In this document: one piece after another, positions 54,301-60,351 of the stretch
Layout of the letters: each line of letters begins with the position of its first letter
How positions within the stretch are numbered: position 1 is the stretch's first letter
DNA from: Liolophura sinensis
Taxonomy: Eukaryota > Mollusca > Polyplacophora > Chitonida > Chitonidae
Assembly (NCBI RefSeq): GCF_032854445.1
Contig: NC_088306.1
Coordinates: 20,801,764-20,865,763 of the forward strand
Direction: 5' to 3'
DNA: 64,000 bases
The notes under the pieces: model-generated
What the model saw: the letters and a program-made list of their open reading frames with translations, nothing else
Databases searched by the model: none
What the model was told of the DNA's origin: nothing
Made by a program: the position numbers and the translations under genes

Positions 54301-56503
54301 GTTTCATGATCCCCTCCTCATCGAGCACTAGAGACAACCTTCAAAATATCAAGCGCCTTTAGGCATCTGGCTCTAAGATAATTAATGTGAGATTTAAATG
54401 TAAGGTGCTTATCGAAGATCATCCCGAGGAATTTTGCCTCGGGCACAACCTTGATGGGGACCCATCTAAAAATACCTTGGGGTCTTCATGGGGGAAGTAC
54501 TTCCGACAAAAGTGTACACAGTTAGTCTTCGACCTAGAGAACTTAAATCCGCTCTCCAGTGCCCAGGCATGGATTTTGTTAAGGCAAAGCTGCAGCTGTC
54601 TCTCAATAGTGTGTATACCTTTGCCTCGACAAGAGATACCAAGATCGTCCACAAAAAGGGACGCATTCATACTAGGAGATAAAACTCTGGCAAGGCTATT
54701 AATCTTAATGCTAAAGAGAGTAACTGATAAAATGCTGCCTTGAGGAACCCCTGATCTTGTTCAAAGTAGTCAGATAGGGTAGCCCCAACCCGAACTTGGA
54801 AGTGACGATGGTCTAAGAATTAACGAATAAAGTCAGGAAGCCGACCTCTAAGTCCAAATCCATGCGTATCTTTCACAATTCCATATTTCCAAGTAGTGTC
54901 ATTTGCCTTTTCCAGATCAAAAAAGACAGATACGACATGGTCACGATTAACGATACCGCTCTTAATAAAGGATTCTAGACGAACAAGATGATCAACAGTA
55001 CTGCGATTCTTTCGAAATCCACATTGAATGCCGCTTATCAACTCATTAGTCTCCAAAAACCAGACTAAGCGATCGTTAATCATTCTCTCCAGTGTATTGC
55101 ATACACAACTGATTAAGGAGATAGGACGATAGTTATTTGGATCGGTAGAATCCTTTCCGGGCTTTGGGATGGGGACAATAATGGCGTTTTGCAATGAGGC
55201 AGGAAAATTCCCGGAAATCAAAATGGTATTAAAAATTCCAAGGAGCACTCTCAAAGAAGAGTCTGGAAGGTGTCGTAAAAGCTGATAGTGGATATCATCT
55301 GGCCCTGGAGTTGAGTCATGGGCCTTGCTAAGGGATGCGGATAGTTCATGTAGAGAAAATGTAGCATTGTAGGACTCTTCATTTGAGGATGTAAGATCAA
55401 GAGGACTTGCCTCGGTCCGTTCCTTGTTACGCTGGAACTAAGGCAAGTAATTATCTGAAGATGAGTGGTGCGCAAAAGAAGCGCCCAACCTATTGGCTAT
55501 GTCAAGTTTCTCTGTCAAAGAATTATTCCCGTCTTTAAGATGATTGACAGTGACATTGGATCCCTTGCCTTTGATGCGTTGGATAATATTCCAGACTTTT
55601 GACATAGGGGTACGATGATTAATCTTAGAAACATAACGTTTCCAAGAGTCATGTTTGGACTGTTTGATAGTCCTACGGGCTTTAGCTCGAGTACGCCTAA
55701 CATCGTCTAAATTACCGGGAGATGGTCTACATCGGTACACGCGCTCAGCACGTTTCCTGAAACGCCTGGCTCGTTTACAGTCCTCCGTGATCCACGGTTT
55801 CTTAATACGGGGAACCGCACATGATTTCGGGATACATTTGGAGGCTACATCGATTAGTTGATCCGAGAATAACTGGATAGGATCAACTGCATCAAGAAAA
55901 AGGTCGCTAGTTAGTGTTTCACCACACAGAACAGCAAAGCGGGGCCAGTCGGCTTTATCGTAATTAAAGCGTGGAAGGGAGGAAGATACCGGCTCCTCAA
56001 GGGTAAGTATGGTGGGGAAGTGGTCGCTTCCGCACAGATCATCATGGACGCTCCAGCTGAATTCCGACCTTAGCCCTGCATCAGCCAGAGCCAAATCAAG
56101 GACAGAGCCTTTTGCAGGATGAAGGGGTGAAAGAAGTAGTCGACGACGCAGTCTAACTATTTGCTGAAGACCACTTCTTTTTAACTTGCCAAGGCTGTGA
56201 AAAATGTTTTGACAACGATATGTGTGGAATATTGCCGATGGAGCTCTAAGGTCAAACAATTTATTTTATAAGTAACTCTCGATAGGACAGGAATACTATA
56301 GCTTTTGACGATATATATATAATATATAGCGCTAGCGCGCTAAGGGGCGACGGAGGCCCCTGAGGAATGTGTCCAACATTCGGGCACCAGCTTTAACAAG
56401 ACTCACCGACACACGCTGTATTCGTCTGCACATTTCCAAATAAGGCGAGGAGGAAAACGATTCCAGTCTGAAGTCCTCGAGCTGCAAGCTTCATCTGCGA
56501 CAT
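33269..56503 (-). CDS. ApeC-domain receptor tyrosine kinase, whole gene
   Basis: Single-pass receptor tyrosine kinase rebuilt from 15 exons listed separately; all junction phases agree and the sum is 2,136 nt (711 residues). Order: signal peptide (1-28), half EGF-like module (33-50), Ser/Thr-rich stalk (51-105), ApeC domain (about 105-275), transmembrane helix (about 278-302), basic stop-transfer RRKRK, juxtamembrane region, kinase (about 380-650), tail with EYLDL at 654-658. Catalytic residues are all present: GKGAFG loop, K412 in AIK, D514 and N519 in HRDLAARN, D532 in DFG, paired Y544-Y545 in the activation loop. The kinase is closest in motif style to the MET/AXL group ([23 protein letters not shown]) with an FGFR-like tail. 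ApeC proteins bind microbial walls in amphioxus; a recognition receptor role is inferred. No stop or frameshift is seen, so the gene should be functional. Confidence 0.8.
33633..34034. mobile_element. MITE, same MULE-like family
   Basis: 402-bp copy with matching TIRs (TACTCCTTACAGCGCATG at the left, CATGCGCTGTAAGGAGTA at the right). Flanks are ACTCTGCTC (33624-33632) and ACTCTGGTC (34035-34043), a 9-bp target duplication with one mismatch. In the intron between RTK exons 14 and 15. Confidence 0.75.
35213..35349 (-). CDS. RTK exon 14: kinase C-lobe
   Basis: 137 nt, phase 0 to phase 2, acceptor TTCCTCTGCAG and donor GTAAGT. Encodes [20 protein letters not shown] and [22 protein letters not shown] is an ancient intron position shared by many RTKs. 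Confidence 0.9.
35547..35790 (+). mobile_element. SINE family B, full-length reference copy
   Basis: Complete copy: tRNA-derived head GCCTCCGTGGCACAGTTGG and GTTAGCGCGCTAGAGCAG, box B GTGAGTTCAAGTCC, middle GGAAGGTCTGCAGCAGCCTG, CCTCCCACCATAATGCTGGC, and 3' end TACAAGTGAAATACTCTTGA with AACAATGAAATCAATC. It lies between RTK exons 13 and 14. The head is not a functional tRNA gene. Confidence 0.9.
36121..36936. repeat. 40-bp array of exon end plus splice donor
   Basis: About 20 units. Read on the minus strand each has GACCGGGTGTTTACCAGTTA, TACAGATGTG and GTGAGTAC: the codons [10 protein letters not shown] of RTK exon 13 followed by its donor. The first unit is the real exon end. Most copies keep GTGAGTAC, and many also create TACAG just before GAC, an acceptor-like dinucleotide context. 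Confidence 0.93.
36903..37062 (-). CDS. RTK exon 13: DFG and activation loop
   Basis: 160 nt, phase 2 to phase 0, acceptor GGTTTTTAG and donor GTGAGT. Encodes [40 protein letters not shown] and [15 protein letters not shown], the paired activation-loop tyrosines and the APE-equivalent SLES are present. The last 33 nt and the donor are the first unit of the 40-bp array that fills the next 780 bp of the intron. Confidence 0.9.
37834..38226. mobile_element. MITE with long TIRs and 9-bp TSD
   Basis: 393-bp element. The left end reads TACTCC, CCGCTCTCTAC and TTTTACAT; the right end is its inverted form (ATGTAAAGTGAACGTAGAGA, GGGAGTA). TIRs are about 55-60 bp. Perfect 9-bp direct repeats TACTTGAAT flank it at 37825-37833 and 38227-38235. 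Long TIRs and a 9-bp duplication point to the Mutator (MULE) superfamily. No coding capacity. Confidence 0.8.
38281..38580. repeat. 100-bp tandem repeat, three copies
   Basis: CATAGCTCGTATTCTTATTC starts at 38281, 38381 and 38481; copies are almost identical. In the intron between RTK exons 12 and 13. Confidence 0.97.
38661..38770 (-). CDS. RTK exon 12: catalytic loop
   Basis: 110 nt, phase 0 to phase 2, acceptor CTGTCTGTCCAG and donor GTGAGT. Encodes [20 protein letters not shown] and [12 protein letters not shown]514 (catalytic base) and N519 (Mg ligand) are intact. Confidence 0.9.
39812..40017 (-). CDS. RTK exon 11: alpha-C helix and hinge
   Basis: 206 nt, phase 1 to phase 0, donor GTAAGTG. 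Encodes [33 protein letters not shown] and [17 protein letters not shown]. The Glu in the EEAM helix is the expected Lys partner. PYMxHGDL is typical of the MET and AXL group. Confidence 0.85.
40411..40497 (+). mobile_element. SINE B tail
   Basis: CCTCCCACCATAATGCTGGC, GTCGTATAAGTGAAATAT and AACACACCAATCAAATAAAT in the intron between RTK exons 10 and 11. Confidence 0.85.
40722..40758 (-). pseudogene. Degenerate duplicate of RTK exon 10 end
   Basis: About 37 bp resembling the last 37 nt of exon 10: CTACACG then GGCTATCAAAAC, giving EAAIKTFK against EVAIKTLK. The donor is changed to AAAGTAAAG and no in-phase acceptor is visible, so it does not look usable. Confidence 0.5.
40882..40968 (-). CDS. 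RTK exon 10: P-loop and catalytic Lys
   Basis: 87 nt, phase 1 to phase 1, acceptor GCATTTCTCAG and donor GTAGGC. Encodes [20 protein letters not shown] then EVAIKTLK. With the previous exon this is the GxGxFG ATP loop; K412 in AIK is the beta-3 lysine. Confidence 0.85.
41506..41631 (-). CDS. RTK exon 9: juxtamembrane to P-loop start
   Basis: 126 nt, phase 1 to phase 1, acceptor CTTCTTTCAG and donor GTGTGT. Encodes [20 protein letters not shown] and [16 protein letters not shown], leading into the Gly-rich loop whose third Gly codon is split by the intron. Confidence 0.75.
42075..42251 (-). CDS. RTK exon 8: inner TM and juxtamembrane
   Basis: 177 nt, phase 1 to phase 1, acceptor CCGTTGAAG and donor GTAAGA. 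Encodes [17 protein letters not shown], then [14 protein letters not shown] as stop-transfer, and a Ser/Thr-rich juxtamembrane part ([17 protein letters not shown]). The helix continues from the microexon. The dicysteine at the inner face could be palmitoylated. Confidence 0.7.
42820..43080 (+). repeat. Dispersed repeat C copy
   Basis: AACTAGTGCAGTTAACATCA and TCACACTGTCGTTGTCGCTC match the family. Its 3' part is included in the 316-bp duplication. Confidence 0.6.
43115..43138 (-). CDS. RTK transmembrane microexon, copy 2
   Basis: Second identical 24-nt microexon with the same intact splice sites. Use of either copy gives the 711-residue product. Use of both adds eight hydrophobic residues to the helix without a frameshift; skipping both removes eight. 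Confidence 0.65.
43431..43454 (-). CDS. RTK transmembrane microexon, copy 1
   Basis: 24 nt, phase 1 to phase 1, encoding PAIGIIL plus split Asp and Gly codons. Acceptor ACCTTTGTTTCAG and donor GTACGTG are intact. It is identical to the copy at 43115; in gene order this copy comes first. It supplies the outer part of the membrane helix, joined as [17 protein letters not shown]. Confidence 0.65.
43790..43835. repeat. (AAT)n microsatellite
   Basis: AATAATAATAATAATTATAA-type tract in the intron between RTK exon 6 and the microexons. Confidence 0.9.
44660..44760 (-). mobile_element. SINE B, 3' part
   Basis: TTATTTGATTGGCGTTTTAC, TACTCAAGAATGTTTCACTT and GGCCAGCAATATGGTGAGAG. Confidence 0.8.
45344..45500 (-). 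CDS. RTK exon 6: ApeC domain end
   Basis: 157 nt, phase 0 to phase 1, acceptor CATATGTTAG and donor GTAAAT. Encodes [20 protein letters not shown] and ends [13 protein letters not shown]. The closing L.FCYY motif is a hallmark of the ApeC C-terminus. Sites NTS, NET and NLT could be glycosylated. With exons 3-5 the ApeC region has eight cysteines. The split Asp codon leads straight into the membrane helix. Confidence 0.7.
45525..45710 (-). mobile_element. SINE B
   Basis: TTATTTATTTACATGGTTCG start, then AATCAAGAATATTTCACTTA, AAGCCCGGGGGAAACTCACG and CCAGACCTTCCCACGTACGA. It sits only 25 bp upstream of RTK exon 6, close to the branch-point region. Confidence 0.75.
45895..46060 (+). mobile_element. 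SINE B, 3' half
   Basis: AACCTGCGGATTGTCGTGGG, CCCACCATAATGTTGGCTGC and GTATTCTTGAGTACCGC. Confidence 0.75.
46385..46500 (-). repeat. Dispersed repeat D fragment
   Basis: CATGTATCTCAGTTGCGCTT and TGTACCATGCTAGTATA are the reverse complement of the middle of repeat D. Confidence 0.5.
46838..47155 (+). mobile_element. SINE family A, full length
   Basis: Head GGCCTAATGGTTAGAGCGTC and GGAATCAAATCTGG (boxes A and B), body with GTATACTGTGACTGGGTGGC, tail AAAGTTCGACGTAAAACCCC. It lies in the intron between RTK exons 5 and 6. Confidence 0.75.
47180..47331 (-). CDS. RTK exon 5: ApeC domain, middle
   Basis: 152 nt, phase 1 to phase 0, acceptor CATGCTCCGCAG and donor GTATGT. Encodes [20 protein letters not shown], then [20 protein letters not shown] and QG. 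The order LP...N..I/V.F.CC, then L....PFYLI, then CQ is the ApeC core pattern. The double cysteine and PFYLI are conserved. Only the terminal part of its longest forward ORF is coding. Confidence 0.7.
47515..47682 (+). mobile_element. SINE B, 3' half
   Basis: TTGGAAGGTCTGTCAGCAAC through CTCCTACCATAATTCTGACC to AATAAAATAAATAAA, with a small internal duplication near 47548. Confidence 0.8.
48105..48245 (+). mobile_element. SINE B, 3' half
   Basis: AACCTGCGGATGTCCGTGGG, ACAATAATGCAGGCCGCGTC and a tail of AAAACACCAATCAAATCAAT. Confidence 0.8.
48502..48666 (-). CDS. RTK exon 4: ApeC domain, first half
   Basis: 165 nt, phase 1 to phase 1, acceptor ATAGATTTCACAG and donor GTAAGC. Encodes [20 protein letters not shown] and then [25 protein letters not shown]. 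The GGCPxGFxSG block is the most typical ApeC signature here. N-glycosylation sites NMT and NAT are present. The WDDED-type segment that usually follows GFxSG is missing at the junction with the next exon. The longer forward frame on the same strand ([11 protein letters not shown]...) is a shadow. Confidence 0.7.
48715..48935. repeat. Degenerate tandem repeat, period about 90 bp
   Basis: Two to three copies of GAATCCGCATAATAT, GGTAAAACGGCGAGATATCA and CACTAAATAC, directly upstream of RTK exon 4 in the intron. Confidence 0.7.
49544..49750 (-). CDS. RTK exon 3: Ser/Thr stalk and ApeC start
   Basis: 207 nt, phase 1 on both sides, so it joins exons 2 and 4 in frame. The acceptor is a strong pyrimidine tract (CATTTGCCCATTACAG) and the donor GTATGA is weaker. 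Residues 51-100 are rich in Ser and Thr ([35 protein letters not shown]), as in O-glycosylated stalks. The end reads [14 protein letters not shown], which resembles the Pro-rich start and first cysteine of ApeC domains. A second open frame through this exon begins with a signal-like stretch, but its phases do not fit the neighbours. Confidence 0.55.
50060..50118 (-). mobile_element. SINE B tail fragment
   Basis: AACTGGTGTTTTACGACGTG, CAAGAATATTTCACTTACAC and GCGGCCAGCA; broken by the adjoining minisatellite. Confidence 0.7.
50125..51000. repeat. 40-bp minisatellite with 199-bp higher order
   Basis: Unit contains GGGCTACAATGACAATCAGT and CAATTTAAAGTAAAGGAAAA, about 21 copies. A variant with AATTTTAAGTAA recurs at about 50242, 50441, 50640 and 50839, a constant spacing of 199 bp (five units). 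It lies between RTK exons 2 and 3. Confidence 0.95.
51262..51355. repeat. (AAAT)n, probable SINE B tail
   Basis: Follows CTTAACGCACCAATGAAATA, a worn version of the SINE B 3' end, with about 15 AAAT units. Confidence 0.75.
51360..51800 (+). repeat. Dispersed repeat D copy
   Basis: Ordered blocks ACAGAGCGTTCAGAATCTCT, AGATCGCCACGTTGGATAT and CTTTGCATGATTCAG match 22660-23160. Confidence 0.65.
51965..52180. repeat. About 30-bp degenerate tandem repeat
   Basis: Variants of CTAAGCACGAGGTGGTGCAA, about seven copies, in the intron between RTK exons 2 and 3. Confidence 0.75.
52828..52881 (-). CDS. RTK exon 2: half EGF-like microexon
   Basis: A 54-nt exon, phase 1 on both sides, with a CTCTTTGCAG acceptor and GTATGT donor. 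It encodes [17 protein letters not shown], which joins the preceding ACV to give C-x3-C-x2-C-x8-C with the GFSG turn of EGF or MEGF modules. Skipping it would keep the frame. Confidence 0.65.
53362..54169 (-). pseudogene. LINE RNase H and C-terminal region, broken
   Basis: The RNase H-like motifs are in one frame (53696-54169) and the C-terminal segment ([31 protein letters not shown]) continues in another (53362-54039), which shows a frameshift near 53700. The first acidic motif has D where E is usual (FTADAKAI). Confidence 0.75.
54419..55254 (-). pseudogene. LINE reverse transcriptase, broken
   Basis: RT fingers and palm in two frames: 54820-55254 has [17 protein letters not shown] and GFRKNRST, and 54419-54670 has the catalytic LFVDDL. 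The stretch between them is shifted or degraded (54671-54820), so no full enzyme is encoded. Confidence 0.8.
55438..56259 (-). pseudogene. LINE endonuclease, C-terminal part
   Basis: Open frame of about 270 codons with the end of an APE-like nuclease: [12 protein letters not shown], then [18 protein letters not shown], where the SDH motif matches the catalytic His of the family. A basic linker ([30 protein letters not shown]) leads towards the RT. The N-terminal catalytic part and any ORF1 are missing, so the insertion is 5' truncated. Confidence 0.75.
56300..56375. repeat. AT tract and SINE B head remnant
   Basis: ATATATATATAATATATAGC followed by TAGCGCGCTAAGG and GACGGAGGCCCC, a minus-oriented remnant of the SINE B tRNA head, just upstream of the truncated 5' end of the LINE. 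Confidence 0.5.
56407..56503 (-). CDS. RTK exon 1: signal peptide
   Basis: [20 protein letters not shown] continues [12 protein letters not shown] and ends in phase 1 at a consensus GTGAGT donor. Residues 10-22 form the hydrophobic core and cleavage is likely near VQT-NTA. Two Met codons are possible starts; the second gives a more typical signal peptide. The last cysteine begins the EGF-like module continued in the next exon, 3.5 kb away across a LINE insertion. Confidence 0.7.
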
Positions 56504-56528
56504 TTGAGGTCAGCCAGGAAATAGTACC

Positions 56529-56534
56529 TATATA
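56529..56534 (-). promoter_or_regulatory. TATA-like box of the RTK gene
   Basis: CTATATAGG on the minus strand, 26 bp upstream of the first ATG (56503) and 35 bp upstream of the second in-frame ATG (56494). If it is used, transcription would begin close to the first ATG, which favours the second Met (MKLAARGLQ) as the real start. Confidence 0.35.
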
Positions 56535-56539
56535 GATTA

Positions 56540-58225
56540 GATTTTAGCTCAGCATGAAAAAAGATCTACAACAGTTATATTTTGGGTTTTCGCAGACAAA
56601 GTGCCTCCAACAGTTACCTTTGGGAAATAATCGCGGAAATAGTCCATGGACCAAGGCCCAAAATTTCACATTTTGGTAACACCCAACGTGGTCAAATCTC
56701 CTTGCTATTTTTAACTTGAATTATGTCTTCAGTTCATGTTTCGACATGATAGCCCTCGCAGATGGCTAGCTTTGTATGGGTTATGCCCCCTGTAATAAAT
56801 GTACCTGTTGTTCAGTGTGCTAATTAATGCATTGCAGTAACAGTCATAGAGCAACTGACAGAGGTAGTTGAACCCCCAATCAACTCAGGATCAGAATATT
56901 TACCTTCAGGAATACTTCCTTAACTAGTTTAAGCTATTCTTCTCAAACATGATTGCAGATTTTTTGATGAAAGTAGACATTTCAGCCCTCTCTGGGCTGG
57001 GAGAGGGGTGAGTTACAGGGGAGAAAAGGACAGCCTCAGCAATTTTCTTTGCAGCCAGAAAACGACGGAAGAGAACGTTATGTTTTGTAACATTAAAATG
57101 CATTCTATCGTGGTTGTGTTAAGAATTAACTGTTAACCTCAAGTTTAAATATCACTAGTAAATTCCAAATGACACAGATTAAGAGGTCTTTCCATGACCC
57201 CAAACACCAAAGGAAACTGCAAGACATTTGATTCTTTCAGAGGGACTTTACCACTCTCATTTGACTGTCAGCAGGTGCCATGGGTGTTTTACTAACATCT
57301 TGCTCCCTAATTTGATGTCTTAATGGCATGGTGGCTATAATTGCGGAAGTCATTGGTTCGTGGTAAGGTCAAGCTGTGTGGATAGAGGACAAAATTTTTC
57401 TTCTCATCCGAGAACCAAAGTAAAGTGATTCATCCGACTCATTCTGAAACATGATTGTTTGTGGACGTTTTTACCTTGATGTTAAATCTGTCAAGCACGG
57501 CATCTTTTCATTCCTTATAAGTAGGGGCTTTCACTAACCCCTACAGTCTGTGTCAGTTCCTTTCCCGCCCTACTTCTGGAAGAATGAAAGATTGATCATT
57601 GCTATTTCTGGAGAAAGACACCCACTTCCTCCAGAGTGCTTCTAATGCATGACTGCAGCATCGAGATCCGTCTTGTGTAGGCCAAAGATTCGTTGATCAA
57701 ATTTTGGATTGCTGTTCTAAGTGTGCTGCCATGTGCATCTAGCTAGGCAAGCTGGGTAAGAGGCTTGTTTGTTTTCGTTCATTAGACAACAACTGCATCT
57801 GCACAATAATCCTGGCGTGCAGAATTTCATCTCTAAGAGCGAATATTTTGAGTTCTTTCTGGCACGTTTTGTGTGGAACGCTGTGAAAGTAGTTGGTGTA
57901 TCCCTGTAATCTTCTGCATGTGATAGATACAGGTTAATCACAAGCAGCTTTAGATGGTACAGTCAAGTCTTTGTTGTGGTAAAATGCTACTGAACTAACA
58001 GTCTTGTTACATTTGTCCATGTTTCATATCCTGTTATCTGATGTGCGCCGCTCGTCGAAGAATGTTTCGCGAACTTAATCTTCTCGCGATATCAAGGATT
58101 CAGAGTCATCATTAAAACAATGAATGATGCCTCTCTGCTCCATTTGCATAGTTTGCATTTACGGCTCTATACAAGTATGTTTATGTATTTGAATGTAGTA
58201 GCTTAGCGGTCTGCATTTATCAAGT
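56540..58225. other. RTK upstream region, no gene seen
   Basis: Includes the RTK promoter side. No exon or clear repeat was recognised. The minus ORF at 57717-57941 has no motif. Confidence 0.4.
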
Positions 58226-58227
58226 GG

Positions 58228-58425
58228 CTGGAGCCTCCATAGCTCAGTTGGTTGCGTGCTGGCGCAGCGTAATGACCCAGGAGCCTCTTACCAATGTGGT
58301 CGCTGTGAGTGCAAGTCCAGCTTATGTTGGCTCCCTCTCCGGCATTAGATGGGAAGGTTTCCCAGCAACTTTGCAGATTGTCGTGGGCTTCTCCCACACG
58401 TCACTGTTCACGATAGAAAAGGCCA
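58228..58425 (+). mobile_element. SINE B, head and middle
   Basis: GAGCCTCCATAGCTCAGTTG, GCGCAGCGTAATGACCCAGG, GTCGCTGTGAGTGCAAGTCC, AGATTGTCGTGGGC. The 3' tail is missing. The tRNA-like head lacks a proper acceptor stem. Confidence 0.8.
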
Positions 58426-59190
58426 CTGAAGTATCCATTGTTTTAAAGGCAATTGACTAGCTTGCAAAAAGTTTTTAAAAAATGCATTTCGTCTGATATA
58501 CACTTCATATTAGTGTTTTTTCTTCTTTTCTTTAGCTTCAAAGCAGATTATTAAACTCTTTGCGTATTACGGAATACTTTAGTCCTTAATCTTAGTGTTT
58601 GGTGGTACTTTCAATTACCATTATTTTTGATTGAAAGTTTAAAAATTTGATCAAAGACTTGCACCGACAATGTATTTTTCAGACACCCAGATCACAGGTG
58701 AGGGAATGACACCAACGTTTACTTCCCTAAGCTAACCTACCTGAACTCATCGAAATAATGGGTGTAAATAAGAGAAGCACACAGCTGGACATATAAACTG
58801 TTGATAAATTGCTATCAACCCAGCTGAAAACCTTGCAAATCTACATGTACCCGCAGGTGAGCTGAATATTCAGCTAATAGCGTACTAATAAAATGTGGAC
58901 AAAATGTGGACTGCTGAATTTTCTTTGCTTCATAAACAATCCAAGCCACCCTTTTAAATTGGTCTTACTATATTATTAACTGGGAGTCGGTGATATATGA
59001 CGTTTCTCTTGTTTTCTTGTTTTTTTTTTAAGGCGCAACGCCTTATAAGGTGATTTTTCATTCTATCAAAATGTGTGATAAATCTACCATTGTAGAAAGG
59101 CTATCATGTCTTAATTTACTTCTACTGACCCTATAAACATATTAGTACCAAGTATGTTTGACCACCGCAGCTGGTATCAATATCATGTCT
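58426..59190. other. No supported gene
   Basis: AT-rich sequence without recognisable exons or repeats. Confidence 0.4.
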
Positions 59191-59194
59191 GGCC

Positions 59195-59835
59195 CATGGA
59201 CTAACTTACACTTGAGTTCAACGTAGACAAGGTTACATTTGGTTCATCATAGGCAAAGTGCCTTCTACGATTACATTTTGGTTCATCGTGGACAAATGCC
59301 TTCAGTTAAATTTTGGTTCAGCCCGTATGAAGCACCTACAACGAGCATTTTGGTACACCCTGGATAAAAGGCCTACAACGAGCATTTTGATACAGCCTGG
59401 ATAAAGTACCTACAACAGAGCATTTTGGTACAGTCTGGATAAAGTACCTACAATAGAGCATTTTGAAACAGCTTGGATAAAGTACCTACAACAGAACATT
59501 TAGGAAGAGCCTGCATAAAGTACATACAACGAGCATTTTGGTACAGCCTGGATAAAGTACCTACAAAAGAACATTTAGGAACAACCTGGATAAAGTACCT
59601 ACAACAGAGTGTTTTGGAACAGCCTGAATAAAGTACCTACAACAGAACATTTAGGAACAATCTGGATAAAGTACCTACAACGAACATTTTGGAATAGCCT
59701 AGAACAGAACATTTTGATACAGCCTGAATAAAGTACTTAGACCAGAGCTTTTTGGTACAGTCTGGATAAAGTACCGACAACATAATTATTTGGTTCAGTC
59801 TGTTCAAAGTATCTGCAACATTATAATTTTGTTCA
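59195..59835. repeat. About 38-bp degenerate minisatellite
   Basis: Variants of GCATTTTGGTACAGCCTGGA and TAAAGTACCTACAAC, about 15 copies, more regular in the centre. Confidence 0.85.
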
Positions 59836-60171
59836 GAAAGAAAAGAAAACGGCAACTCTCTTAAATACACAAGAATTTAAGATGTTTTAAGCAAATGACA
59901 TTGATTTTTCACAAAATTCATTTAATTCATATCACATACCTTTCATGAAAATCAACATTGTGCATTTCAGTCATAGACTTTAAACGTTGTTGCTGTTTAA
60001 AAACTATTTTACCTATAATGCTGAAACTTTCAGGAAAGGTATCTAATAACATTTACATTTAGGCGCGTGAAATATCAAAGTCTAAAGTCAAAGTTTAAAA
60101 CATTTTGCATAATTGCAAATTTAAGAGCGTTGCTTTTTTCCTGACCTACCCAGTGTAAGCTTCAGTGCATG

Positions 60172-60351
60172 CTAAAGTATTTGCGTCCACCACGAGCTCA
60201 GCCAGACAGACTGTGTTCGCGACGTAACGGGATGTTTAAAGTCGAGCATAAGCCAGGATCCTTTCTGTGACGCGTACATCACGAGCTGGATGAACTCATC
60301 GTCACTTAATTTTTCAGCCGGAGGTAGGCTTTTAATTGCACCAGAAATCAT
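60172..60351 (-). CDS. Short ORF, possible exon, unknown
   Basis: 59 codons: MISGAIKSLPPAEKLSDDEF, then IQLVMYASQKGSWLMLDFKH and a Trp-rich end (SVWLSSWWTQIL) before TAG. Codon use is more GC-rich than the AT-rich flanks and the composition is protein-like, but no family or clear splice acceptor is recognised. It could be a terminal exon or a transposon fragment. Confidence 0.3.
   Translation of the reverse strand: MISGAIKSLPPAEKLSDDEFIQLVMYASQKGSWLMLDFKHPVTSRTQSVWLSSWWTQIL

Larger units (their letters stand above)
53190..56262 (-). mobile_element. 5'-truncated non-LTR retrotransposon (LINE)
   Basis: Lies in RTK intron 1 in the same orientation as the gene. In order on the minus strand: end of an APE-type endonuclease ([24 protein letters not shown]) at 55440-56260; reverse transcriptase ([52 protein letters not shown]) at 54820-55254, and LFVDDLGIS at 54419-54670; RNase H-like part ([33 protein letters not shown]) at 53696-54169; a C-terminal HCFACDQ...VKHILLDC knuckle at 53362-53600. 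RNase H plus APE endonuclease suggests the I/LOA-like group. Frameshifts and stops break it, and Y is N in the usual EKAYDTTW motif. The 3' tail ends in (CACT)n near 53200. Confidence 0.85.
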
